Positions 51,893 through 60,548 of a stretch of DNA of 64,000 nt are shown one piece after another (position 1 is the stretch's first letter; the number at the start of each line of letters is the position of its first letter). The stretch is from NCBI GenBank assembly GCA_023957155.1, contig JAMLHK010000007.1:124001-188000 (forward strand), read 5' to 3'. This DNA comes from Chitinophagaceae bacterium (lineage in GTDB: Bacteria; Bacteroidota; Bacteroidia; Chitinophagales; Chitinophagaceae). Made by a program: the position numbers and the translations under genes. The notes beneath the pieces are model-generated. The model searched no databases. It saw only the letters and a list, made by a program, of their open reading frames with translations, and was not told the DNA's origin.

Positions 51893-52317
51893 AAGGATTA
51901 AAGATAATTAAGATCCCGGATCTTCGCTATTCAAAAAAAGTAACCATAATACGGATTCACATCGGGATGTTCATCAAAAGCTGTTGTGGGATGGCTATGA
52001 GATCCTGACGCCGGGGCCTATCTGCCGGGGTCCCACCCATACACTCAGTAGCCGTGCTGCGGAGACCCCGTTGGGAAGTCAAAACTTTCATCTTTCGATT
52101 TTGACACAGTTTTTTCCACCACTGATGATCTTCACCCCAATAATTAGTTCGTTCGGAAACGAACCAGGGCATGAACGAAGACAAATCCTCTATTTATAAT
52201 TCGAAATCAGCAAGCACCGGAATGTGGTCACTTAAGGCAAACCCTTTGGGATCTTCATTGTTCATGCGAAACCTCCTTCGAATAAGGACATAAATATTCA
52301 AAGTCATCTAATACTTA
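51893..52317. other. intergenic region with gene relic and G+C-rich patch
   Basis: This 425-base stretch between susD and the barrel-protein gene holds a G+C-rich patch at about 52000-52085 with several G/C runs that can pair. It also has a hairpin GTTCGT/ACGAAC at 52147-52164 and the relic of a phosphoesterase gene at 52194-52307. It looks like a scar from gene loss or exchange. Confidence 0.55.
52194..52307 (-). pseudogene. 3' relic of an endonuclease/exonuclease/phosphatase-family gene
   Basis: The minus strand encodes 37 residues ending FALSDHIPVLADFEL and a stop. SDHxPVxADF is the invariant C-terminal active-site motif (Asp-His pair) of the EEP superfamily; the preceding NNEDPKG and IRRRFRM fit the strand before it. 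Everything N-terminal is missing: a stop codon and then the susD 3' end follow upstream. EEP proteins are frequent partners of SusC/SusD loci with phosphatases, so this was probably a functional member of the locus. Confidence 0.7.
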
Positions 52318-53826
52318 CTACCATCCAAGATTCTGGCTAAGCTTTGAATTAGCATCAATTTCTGATTGTGGAATTGGCCATAAAAGATATTGCTGGTTAA
52401 ACGTAACTCCGCTCTCATTCTCAAAGGAAAAAATATCCTCAAATTTTCTATTCCCCAGATTGAATGCCATATGAGTCCTCTGAATATCAAAATACGCCTT
52501 ATTCTCAAAGCTTAATTCATGATAACGCTCTCTCCATATAGCCTCTCTAAATTCATCTTTTGTTAAATCTTCTAAAGGAGAAAGTTCTGCCCGGCTACGA
52601 ATCAAATTTATTTGTTGATATGCCTTTTGGGTAGGACCGTTAACTTCATTAGAAGCTTCAGCATAAATAAGGATAACTTCAGGTAACCGAAGTAGTGTCC
52701 AATTCTGATCTTCGACTACATCCCCATTAGGCCCGGCAGCCTCTTCTAACCAAAACTTGTAAAGGGCAAATCCACCAAACTCCTCTATTATTGTTGGATT
52801 TCCCCACTGAGAATACTTCGTAAAATAAAACTGCCCCTCCTTAGCTCTTTTATCATTCGTCTCATATGATTCTAAAAATTCATTACGAGGTATAATTGAT
52901 CCCCACCCCCTGCCAAGGCTAGATATATTCTTACCGGCCGGTGTTATATATTGTGTAATATTACTACTCTGTACTCCGGCCAAATATTGTGCCTGAAGAA
53001 TAAATTCTTCCTGATTTTTATGAGCACGATCATGTAAGTGTTTATAATCTGTAAACAAATTATACCAATTGCTATCAATAACTTCTTCTGCCTTATCAGC
53101 AGCCAATTTGAAAAACTCGGCACCTTTATTCAAAGGGTGTCCGGCCATAGTCAGATAAACACTTGCCAATAAAGATTTTACAGCGCCAAGTGAAACTCTT
53201 CCTGTTCTATCTACCGGAGGCAATCCTGACATTTCTGCTTCTTTAAGATCAGTAATAATCAAATCATATATCTTCTCTATAGGGGATCTCTCGGGATAAA
53301 GATTGAAACTCGAAAAAGTTATTGTTTCGGCAATTAAAGGAATATCTCCATATAGCCGTACCAAATAATAATAGTAGAATGCTCGCAAAAAACGAGCTTC
53401 CCCCAATAAACTCTTCTTACGAATTTCACTCATTTCGACCATTGGTATTCTTTCTATAGCAACATTGGCATTTGCAATACCCTTATAAAACGCCTGCCAG
53501 AGAATTCTGAAGACCGGATCGAAACTAGCACTTCGATGATTGATTAAATCGCTATTATAAACAATCTGAGTATTCGAGTGACCAACGGGCATTTCAATAG
53601 AAGCCCAGACCATTTCTCCGGCACGTCCAGTAGTATTTGCGAACGTCTGTAGCATTGGATAGATACCATTTATTGATGCTTCTGCCTGAGAGGCTGTCTG
53701 AAAATAATTTTCAATTGTAATAGCTGATGGATTACTTTCTTCAAGCATTTTTTTACAGCCTATTCCTCCTATAAAAAGAAGAACAAAATATAAATTAATC
53801 CTCCTCATTTTGCATTTTTTCATCAC
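52318..53826 (-). CDS. susD: SusD/RagB-family nutrient-binding outer-membrane lipoprotein
   Basis: The 502-residue protein has a lipobox GGIGC (Cys24), the SusD N-terminal segment NPSAITIENYFQTASQAEAS, and helical TPR-like repeats including GEARFLRAFYYYYLVRLYGDIPL. It ends IPQSEIDANSKLSQNLGW, as SusD proteins do. It should cap the SusC channel and bind the substrate at the cell surface. It lies 23 bases after susC. The coding DNA is A+T-rich like the susC barrel, unlike the genes further downstream, which suggests that it entered together with the susC barrel. Confidence 0.93.
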   Translation of the reverse strand: MMKKCKMRRINLYFVLLFIGGIGCKKMLEESNPSAITIENYFQTASQAEASINGIYPMLQTFANTTGRAGEMVWASIEMPVGHSNTQIVYNSDLINHRSASFDPVFRILWQAFYKGIANANVAIERIPMVEMSEIRKKSLLGEARFLRAFYYYYLVRLYGDIPLIAETITFSSFNLYPERSPIEKIYDLIITDLKEAEMSGLPPVDRTGRVSLGAVKSLLASVYLTMAGHPLNKGAEFFKLAADKAEEVIDSNWYNLFTDYKHLHDRAHKNQEEFILQAQYLAGVQSSNITQYITPAGKNISSLGRGWGSIIPRNEFLESYETNDKRAKEGQFYFTKYSQWGNPTIIEEFGGFALYKFWLEEAAGPNGDVVEDQNWTLLRLPEVILIYAEASNEVNGPTQKAYQQINLIRSRAELSPLEDLTKDEFREAIWRERYHELSFENKAYFDIQRTHMAFNLGNRKFEDIFSFENESGVTFNQQYLLWPIPQSEIDANSKLSQNLGW

Positions 53827-53849
53827 TAAATAATTTAAAGAGTTTTGTA

Positions 53850-56800
53850 TCAGAAGTTTAAATTAACACCTATCAAGAATGTTCTTGATTTAGGATAATC
53901 ATAAAAAAGAACCCCTTGCGAAAACTGGTCAGCATCGTCGTAAGTAGATACTTCCGGATCGTATCCCGGATATTTGGTGACTAAAAAGAAATTTTGCAAA
54001 GCAGCATACAGCCTTAAACTCTTGAATTTTATTCTCGAATTAGCCGATACAGGAAAATTGTAGCCAAAAAGTAAATTGCGTCCACGAATAAAGGAGCCAT
54101 TTTCAACTCTTCTATCATCAGAATAATAGCTATATCCTGCGCCAGGGGGTCTAACTTGTTCCAAAATAGCATCTTGATTTTCGGGAGTCCAGGCTTCTAA
54201 TACTGTACTATAGCTGTTTGCCTGTCCCTGACGGGCTTCGCCTGTACTTCTAGAATTCATATAAAGATCATTTCCATACGAATATTGCAAATCCAACAAT
54301 AAATCGAAATTTTTAAATCTAAAAGTGTTTAAAAAAGTACCATAAAAATCCGGGATACCTTTTCCTATAATAGTCCTGTCATCTGCGTTGATAACGCCAT
54401 CTTTATTTAAATCTTTCATACGCAAATCGCCAGGTTTTTTTCCAAAACTTTTAGCTTCCTCAGCTTGAGACGTACTCCAAATGCCATCTCTCAAGTATCC
54501 ATAGAAAGAACCTACAGTTTCTCCAACTCTAAGAATTAGTACATCTCTTATTCCATAAATGATGTCTTCATTATTCTTGCCTAGTGCAGTTATTTTATTT
54601 TCTAATAATGAAAAGTTAAAAACAGTTGACCAATCGAAAAGCTTTGTCCGAACATTTTGTGTATTTAATGATACTTCAATTCCTCTATTTCTCATACTGC
54701 CAATATTTTGCGTAACCGCAGTGTATCCACTAGAACTCGGGACTGGGGCATCAAATAGTAAATTGCTTGTGTTTTTAATATAAAAATCTGTTGCTAAGGA
54801 TATTCGATCACTAAATAATCCTAAATCAAAGCCCACGTTATACTGAATCGCTTTTTCCCACTGAAGCTCCAAATAAGCTAATCTATCAATTGAGGAACCA
54901 GTAACTCTTGAGCTATTGAAAATATAAGAATTCGAACTTAAATTTGCCTGAGACCTGTAAGATCCAATCTCTGAATTTCCTGTTGCTCCAAAGCTGGCCC
55001 TCAATTTCAAATCCGAAATTACTCTGCTATCTCCTAAAAAATTTTCTTCTGAAACCCGCCAGGCAATTGCAGTAGAGGGGAAAAATGCATACTTATTAGC
55101 TACTCCAAATCTGGAAGAACCATCATAACGTCCTGTAAAAGTTAAAAGATATTTCTTCCTATAACTATAATTTATCCTACTGAAATAAGATTCCATTTGG
55201 TAACCGTTTGCTGAAGAAGATGGTGCGAGAGGATTAGCACCTGCACTTAGATTATTCCATAGATAATAGTCATCTGGCATTTTTTGAGTTCCTGCAAACC
55301 ATGTTAGATAATTCAATTTTTGAAGTTCTGATCCTAATAAAAAATTTAAAGAATGGTCTTTTTTTATGTTGGCAGTATAGTTTAATCTGTTTGACCATTG
55401 CCAGAACAAAGATTCATTACTGGAAATCTGCGCACCATTCATTCCTTTCGGAGACATGAGCGACAATTCGCCTTTGAATCTTTGATTTATTCTATTTAAG
55501 TTGGTAATGCCGAACGTAGAAGTGAATTCCATTCCATCCATTATTTTAAAATTAACATACGTATTGCCATTAAATGAATTGGAATTATAAATAGTTTTTA
55601 ATTCCCGAAGCTGTGCTAAAGGGTTGTCACCTTCTTCCAGTCCTGAGTAATCAAGTCTATATCCGTAAGTGCCGTCATCATATTTATAAGGAATAAAACT
55701 GACCATTTCAACTAATAATCGTAAAGCATTATTTGACCCTACACTTTCATCAACACGACTATCAGTCGTCCGAGAGTAACTAATATTTCCACCAACCTTT
55801 AACCACTTTTTGATTTGATGATCAATTACCATTCTTATATTGTATCTTTTTGCAAAACTTTCTTTGACTATACCATCCTCATTAATATAACCCAAAAACA
55901 AGCCGTAATTAGAATGAGCATTTCTTCCGGTATATGATAAGTTATGAGCATGGGCGAAAGCATTACGCGTTACCATATCCTGCCAATCAACATCATAAAT
56001 TGGTTGAGGTATTCCATCTTTATCAAAAACAAATAGCTCTCGATTCCCTAACGTATTTCCAAGCAAATATTTCTTTCTTTTCTCAATAGGATCTTCATAT
56101 TTACCTCCTGCAAAGCCAACTGGATCAAATTTTGATGCATTTTTATATTGTTCTTCCTCTATAAACATAAACTCTCTCGAATTAAGGACATCCTGCTTTC
56201 GATCCCGAGGAAGCCAATTAATCTTTATATAATTCTCAAATGATACATTACTTCCTGTTTCACCTCTTTTTGTGGTTATTAAAACTACTCCGTTTGAACC
56301 TCTGGTACCATATATTGCAGTAGCCGATGCATCTTTTAAAATATCAATGGATTTGATCTCGTTTGGATTTAAGTCGTTAATCCCGGCAGTCCAAATTATT
56401 CCATCTACAACATACAGGGGATCGTTAGAAGCGTTTATAGAACTATATCCTCTAATAGAAATCGAGGTTCTTCCACCAGGTCTTCCAGAATTAGTTTGAA
56501 CATTAACCCCAGCAATCTTACCAGCAAGCGATTGCTCTACATTGAATGCAGATCTTTCAGCAATGCTTTTATCATTTACATGTCCAACCGAGCCAGTTAA
56601 ATCACTCTTTCTCATCGTCCCATACCCCACTACCACCACTTCACCCAAAGCCTGCGTAGAAGTCACCATCACAATCCCCACATTCGATCTCCCTCCCAGC
56701 TTCACTTCCTGGGTTTCAAACCCTACATAGGAAAATACCAACACGGCATTGACTTCTATATCGTTCAAGGTAAAATGCCCTTTGGCGTCAGTGGTTGTAG

Positions 56801-57347
56801 CCTTAGCACCACCTTTTACCTGCACCGTAACCCCAATCAAAGGTTCTCCTTCCTGGCTGGTTACCGTACCTTCCACCGAGAAAGCAATGCGGGGAATGGT
56901 CTTGAGTATGGATTGGGAGGGGAGCCTGGTAATGGTCAGCATATCATGCTTTGTAGTGGTGCTCATCTTTTTCTCCCCTTCGCTGATCAGACCGTTCAAA
57001 TGCTTCGACATTTGCCTCAATGATTCCAGCCCGTTCGCATCGTCTTTATACAGGATCACAAACCGCCGGTCGTAAAACTGGTATTTCAAACCGGTACCCT
57101 TTAAAATACGGGAGATGGCATCCTCTGCCGAACTATACAGCGCACGCTCATACTGGACCTCCACTTTGGCTACCAGTGTCATGTCGAAAGTGAAATACAC
57201 ATCGTACTCCTGACTGATCTTTTCAATGGCTTCGAGAAGCGTGATCTTTTCTTTGCCGGTTGGATTGGCCTGCGTGGTTGAAGGATATAATCCGCCATAC
57301 CAGAGGAAAAGGGATAAAAGAGTTGACAGGGCATATTTTATTCCCAT
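53850..57347 (-). CDS. susC: SusC/RagA-family TonB-linked outer-membrane transporter with STN domain
   Basis: The 1165-residue protein has a signal peptide (to about 27), an STN secretin/TonB N-terminal domain (about 30-105), a CarboxypepD-like domain (about 155-230, VEGTVTSQEGEPLIGVTV), the TonB-box region GEVVVVGYGTMRKSDLTGSV, a plug (NVEQSLAGKIAGVNV, SISIRGYSSINASNDPLYVV) and the barrel. The STN domain is the part that signals to FecR in iron-dicitrate-type systems, fitting the adjacent fecR and sigma genes. G+C content changes sharply at the VVVGYGT codons (about 56620): 50 percent in 56641-56940 versus 38 percent in 56281-56580. Confidence 0.94.
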   Translation of the reverse strand: MGIKYALSTLLSLFLWYGGLYPSTTQANPTGKEKITLLEAIEKISQEYDVYFTFDMTLVAKVEVQYERALYSSAEDAISRILKGTGLKYQFYDRRFVILYKDDANGLESLRQMSKHLNGLISEGEKKMSTTTKHDMLTITRLPSQSILKTIPRIAFSVEGTVTSQEGEPLIGVTVQVKGGAKATTTDAKGHFTLNDIEVNAVLVFSYVGFETQEVKLGGRSNVGIVMVTSTQALGEVVVVGYGTMRKSDLTGSVGHVNDKSIAERSAFNVEQSLAGKIAGVNVQTNSGRPGGRTSISIRGYSSINASNDPLYVVDGIIWTAGINDLNPNEIKSIDILKDASATAIYGTRGSNGVVLITTKRGETGSNVSFENYIKINWLPRDRKQDVLNSREFMFIEEEQYKNASKFDPVGFAGGKYEDPIEKRKKYLLGNTLGNRELFVFDKDGIPQPIYDVDWQDMVTRNAFAHAHNLSYTGRNAHSNYGLFLGYINEDGIVKESFAKRYNIRMVIDHQIKKWLKVGGNISYSRTTDSRVDESVGSNNALRLLVEMVSFIPYKYDDGTYGYRLDYSGLEEGDNPLAQLRELKTIYNSNSFNGNTYVNFKIMDGMEFTSTFGITNLNRINQRFKGELSLMSPKGMNGAQISSNESLFWQWSNRLNYTANIKKDHSLNFLLGSELQKLNYLTWFAGTQKMPDDYYLWNNLSAGANPLAPSSSANGYQMESYFSRINYSYRKKYLLTFTGRYDGSSRFGVANKYAFFPSTAIAWRVSEENFLGDSRVISDLKLRASFGATGNSEIGSYRSQANLSSNSYIFNSSRVTGSSIDRLAYLELQWEKAIQYNVGFDLGLFSDRISLATDFYIKNTSNLLFDAPVPSSSGYTAVTQNIGSMRNRGIEVSLNTQNVRTKLFDWSTVFNFSLLENKITALGKNNEDIIYGIRDVLILRVGETVGSFYGYLRDGIWSTSQAEEAKSFGKKPGDLRMKDLNKDGVINADDRTIIGKGIPDFYGTFLNTFRFKNFDLLLDLQYSYGNDLYMNSRSTGEARQGQANSYSTVLEAWTPENQDAILEQVRPPGAGYSYYSDDRRVENGSFIRGRNLLFGYNFPVSANSRIKFKSLRLYAALQNFFLVTKYPGYDPEVSTYDDADQFSQGVLFYDYPKSRTFLIGVNLNF

Positions 57348-57392
57348 AGCATATAGTTTTTATTTTTTAAGATGGATAGATATTTTATGTGT

Positions 57393-58376
57393 TCAGTTTT
57401 TCCCGTTCTTCACCACATAATGCTGCGGCTCTGTTTCTTCAAACTGGATATTCAGCGACAGTTCCAAAGCCTGCCGTACCGCTTCCCAGTTGGAGTAAGG
57501 CACCCCGAGATACATCGGCGTACGCAACAGTTTTTGATCGGTACATTCAAAAGACTGCCCGTATATATCCCGGAGCAGATCCAACACTTCACCGAATTGC
57601 ATATTTTTAAAGTTGAGTACATTCACCTTCCATGCCGCCGCCGTTATCATCGTTTGTCCTTCCGACTTTTCTATCTTTTTCTGTCGCACACTGTAGCTCA
57701 CCTGCTCGCCCGGACTCATAATTATTTCCTGCAAATGATTACGACCACCAGGGTTATTGTTAGTTTCATTTAATTTCAGGTTAACCCGGCCTTCATCTAA
57801 GTAAACTTTCGTTTTTTCTTCCCTGCTGTCTACATTAAAAGACGTGCCGAGTACCTCTACCGCCACATCATTGGTATGTACGGTAAAGGGAATACCGTTT
57901 TGTTTTTTGATTTTAAAAAAAGCCTCACCCTCCAAAGCAGCCTGCCGGCCTTTAGCTTTGCTCCAATCTTCCGTCCAGCGCAGGGTAGAGTTGGCATTGA
58001 GCGTAACAACGCTGCCGTCATCCAGCTTAACCTCTAACCGTTCGCCAAACCCCGTTTTATATACCAATTCCTTCTGACCCCAGGTTGCCTGCGTACCCCA
58101 CAGATAATAAAATAAACCCAGTAGTATTAACAAGGAAGCGGCAATACCCGAGAGCCGTAAATACCTCCATCGTTTCGCCGGCCGAAAATCGCTCAACTCC
58201 ATCTCCTCTGCCTCAGCAGAAATGGGATCATTTTTCCAGTAAAAGTCCAGGCGTTCGTCCAGATCCTTTTCAATCTCATGGTCGCCCAGTATCCAGATCA
58301 GTTCTTTGTATTCTGCCTGGCTTAAACTTCCTTTCCTGTATTTTTCTAATAAATAATTAAATCGCTGGTTGTTCAC
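57393..58376 (-). CDS. fecR: FecR-family anti-sigma factor / transmembrane sensor
   Basis: The 327-residue protein has a cytoplasmic N-terminus (LLEKYRKGSLSQAEYKELIW, sigma-binding), one membrane helix (IAASLLILLGLFYYLW, about 93-108), a FecR domain (ERLEVKLDDGSVVTLNANST, EGEAFFKIKK, VAVEVLGTSFNVDS) and a C-terminal DUF4974 domain (NFKNMQFGEVLDLLRDIYG). It should hold the ECF sigma factor and release it when SusC senses substrate. It lies 45 bases before susC. The sigma gene is on the opposite strand, which is unusual, because most such systems are collinear. Confidence 0.93.
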   Translation of the reverse strand: MNNQRFNYLLEKYRKGSLSQAEYKELIWILGDHEIEKDLDERLDFYWKNDPISAEAEEMELSDFRPAKRWRYLRLSGIAASLLILLGLFYYLWGTQATWGQKELVYKTGFGERLEVKLDDGSVVTLNANSTLRWTEDWSKAKGRQAALEGEAFFKIKKQNGIPFTVHTNDVAVEVLGTSFNVDSREEKTKVYLDEGRVNLKLNETNNNPGGRNHLQEIIMSPGEQVSYSVRQKKIEKSEGQTMITAAAWKVNVLNFKNMQFGEVLDLLRDIYGQSFECTDQKLLRTPMYLGVPYSNWEAVRQALELSLNIQFEETEPQHYVVKNGKN

Positions 58377-58612
58377 TTGTGTATGATTTCAAATTCAGAA
58401 TGTGTAACACTATCTCTCTATTTGAATCGGCACATTTCATCATTTCGTATTACTACAACTGCGATCATTACCTTTTTGACCAGCGTAAAGACTGTTTTTT
58501 TATTTTTTTTATTTGACCGTATTATTATATCTTGGAGGATCGAATCTCTCAAACAGCATCGGAAAATCATTTTCATCATTTCGCTTTGATTAACCGTATA
58601 TCATGTTTGAAG

Positions 58613-59152
58613 ATGGAAAATGGAATGCCATATTACCGGGCGAAGGTGTATCGCTTTATTGTTCAGTTTGTAAAAGATCATACGCTCGCTGAAGATCTCA
58701 CACAAGACATCATGGTGAAAGTATGGTGCAGGTACGATCAATTATCTGCATTAGAAGATAAGGATAACTACATCCTGAAGATGGCCAAGCACCATGTTCT
58801 TGATCACTTTAAAAAGCTGTCCAGGGAAAAGGCTTACCAGGAAGAAACCTGGTATCGCATACAAAAAAGTGCCAACGCTGTTGAAAGTAAATTAGCGGAG
58901 GCCGATATGAATGCCCACCTGGAAGCCGTTATACAATCCTTACCCCTTCGTCAACGGGAAGTATATATGCTCAGTAAACGGGAAGGTCTCTCGCTCGCTG
59001 AAATTGCATCCGCTTTAGGTATCACCATACGCACCGCCCGGAATCATTTAGACCGTGCGCTTAAAGTGATTCGCAATAATATAAATACAGATTCCTTATT
59101 TTTTTGGATCATATCGGGTTCGTGTTATGCAGCTATAATGATTAGTCAATAA
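58613..59152 (+). CDS. ECF RNA polymerase sigma-70 factor
   Basis: The protein has sigma region 2 (AEDLTQDIMVKVWCRYDQL, then LEDKDNYILKMAKHHVLDH) and region 4 (SLPLRQREVYMLSKREGLSL, then AEIASALGITIRTARNHLD), plus a C-terminal hydrophobic segment (LFFWIISGSCYAAIMI) seen in many Bacteroidota ECF factors. It probably activates the divergent fecR-susCD genes. The frame is open from TTG 58532, but ATG 58613 (179 residues) is the first normal start. Even so the N-terminus before YRAKVYRFIVQF is shorter than usual and not well conserved, so an upstream frameshift or a non-ATG start is possible. Confidence 0.88.
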   Translation: MENGMPYYRAKVYRFIVQFVKDHTLAEDLTQDIMVKVWCRYDQLSALEDKDNYILKMAKHHVLDHFKKLSREKAYQEETWYRIQKSANAVESKLAEADMNAHLEAVIQSLPLRQREVYMLSKREGLSLAEIASALGITIRTARNHLDRALKVIRNNINTDSLFFWIISGSCYAAIMISQ

Positions 59153-59312
59153 GTGCATCGTATTGATGTTCCTGCTATATTGCCGTATGTGATGGAGTTC
59201 CCACCTGATTCATCAGCCACAAAGACGTTCAAAGGGGCCTCAAAATATGTATAACCGCAAGGTTTTTCAATACATTTTCTCTAAACCGCAGTACGGCGTA
59301 ATATTATCGCTG

Positions 59313-60548
59313 CTAACCATTCCTGATCATTTTTATGGAAAACCAGCCGAGCAGTAAAACAGCGATAATGATAACCGCCCACAGCCATTTTTTGTCTGTA
59401 AAAAGAGGCGCTTTTTCTATCCCTCTGTCTTTTTCCCGGCTTTGCTCATCACCCAAATACAGCTGATTAGGCGAATCCGGTATCTTATCTGCGAAGTAAT
59501 TCAGATCGTAATTTGGAGCAGGTGCATTTTTATTCCCGTAAACGAGGTAATAGGTGGCGTCCTGGGCAAAACGGACTATCATCCGGTGAACATATCCTTT
59601 TACATGAAGAGCGCTGATATGCAAAGGATGATTATCATTGTTACTTATTATTATTTTCAGCTTCCCGGCAACTACCGTATTGAACTTAAACCCGCTTGTA
59701 TCTAAAGAATTGAGTACACCCGATGCCAGGGTGCGATAGCGGTAATTCCAGCCGCTTTCGGTTTTTATGCTATCGGCAAGATATTGTATGGTTACAGGGC
59801 GGTAATAATCAAACGTATCCGACACCTTAATCTTTATATGATCAACCGGAACAGGCAATGACAATTCCATATCTATTTCGGATTGCTTAGACTGCCGGTC
59901 AGTTTTCATCTCCCACTTTTTGATCGCATAGTCATTCCACAATCCCCCGGTTATCTCATGCTTTCCGGTCTCTGCAACAGTCAGATCAGGACGGGTTGTA
60001 GCATCTACAAACAACCGGTAATAACGATATTTCGCGTCCGGGAAGGTAAGTGTAGTGAACCGGAAATCTGCCCACTCATTTTTAATAGACAATATCCGGT
60101 ACCTGTCAATCAGCGTAAACCATTCCCGTTGATCCTGGCTACCCTCCAGGGCTACCCGCCAGTCAAAATTCTGTTGCTTAAATCCTGTTTTAATTTGGTT
60201 AACCGGTTCATCGGATAAAACCTCAAAAGTAAAATAAAAGCCCTTTTCATTACCGGTTACATTAAGTACCCGGAGCGGAACAACTTTATCAGACAGCTTC
60301 TCTTTCATCACCTGCAGAAGGTAGGGAGATTCAATAGTATCTCCTCCCGGGGTGATCCCGAAAATCCGGATATCGCTAAAGTCCGGAGCAACTTTACTGA
60401 AAATATCATCCGGAAGTACAATGCTGCTCCATTGTTCAGAGACATCTTTCAATACCCTGTAGTATGTATATTGCTGCATTTGTCCCTGCCCGTAAGCAAA
60501 GGACAGTACCAAAAGCATACAGACAAAAATGTTACGGGTTACTTTCAT
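59313..60548 (-). CDS. DUF3999-type envelope protein
   Basis: The protein has a signal peptide (MKVTRNIFVCMLLVLSFAYG), a long beta-rich extracytoplasmic region (YYRVLKDVSEQWSSIVLPDD, FSDIRIFGITPGGDTIESPY, RYYRLFVDATTRPDL) and one C-terminal membrane helix (LWAVIIIAVLLLGWFSI). This matches DUF3999. The frame runs to ATG 60659, but ATG 60548 gives the signal peptide and only 17 bases of overlap with the upstream DUF2339 gene. DUF3999 and DUF2339 genes are often adjacent; their joint function is not known to me. Confidence 0.8.
   Translation of the reverse strand: MKVTRNIFVCMLLVLSFAYGQGQMQQYTYYRVLKDVSEQWSSIVLPDDIFSKVAPDFSDIRIFGITPGGDTIESPYLLQVMKEKLSDKVVPLRVLNVTGNEKGFYFTFEVLSDEPVNQIKTGFKQQNFDWRVALEGSQDQREWFTLIDRYRILSIKNEWADFRFTTLTFPDAKYRYYRLFVDATTRPDLTVAETGKHEITGGLWNDYAIKKWEMKTDRQSKQSEIDMELSLPVPVDHIKIKVSDTFDYYRPVTIQYLADSIKTESGWNYRYRTLASGVLNSLDTSGFKFNTVVAGKLKIIISNNDNHPLHISALHVKGYVHRMIVRFAQDATYYLVYGNKNAPAPNYDLNYFADKIPDSPNQLYLGDEQSREKDRGIEKAPLFTDKKWLWAVIIIAVLLLGWFSIKMIRNG

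Noticed and set aside
51957-52184. 75-codon minus-strand frame (and a 71-codon frame on the other strand)
   Set aside because: Both run through the G+C-rich patch and share it on opposite strands. Neither resembles a protein family, so the patch is reported as a possible repeat instead.
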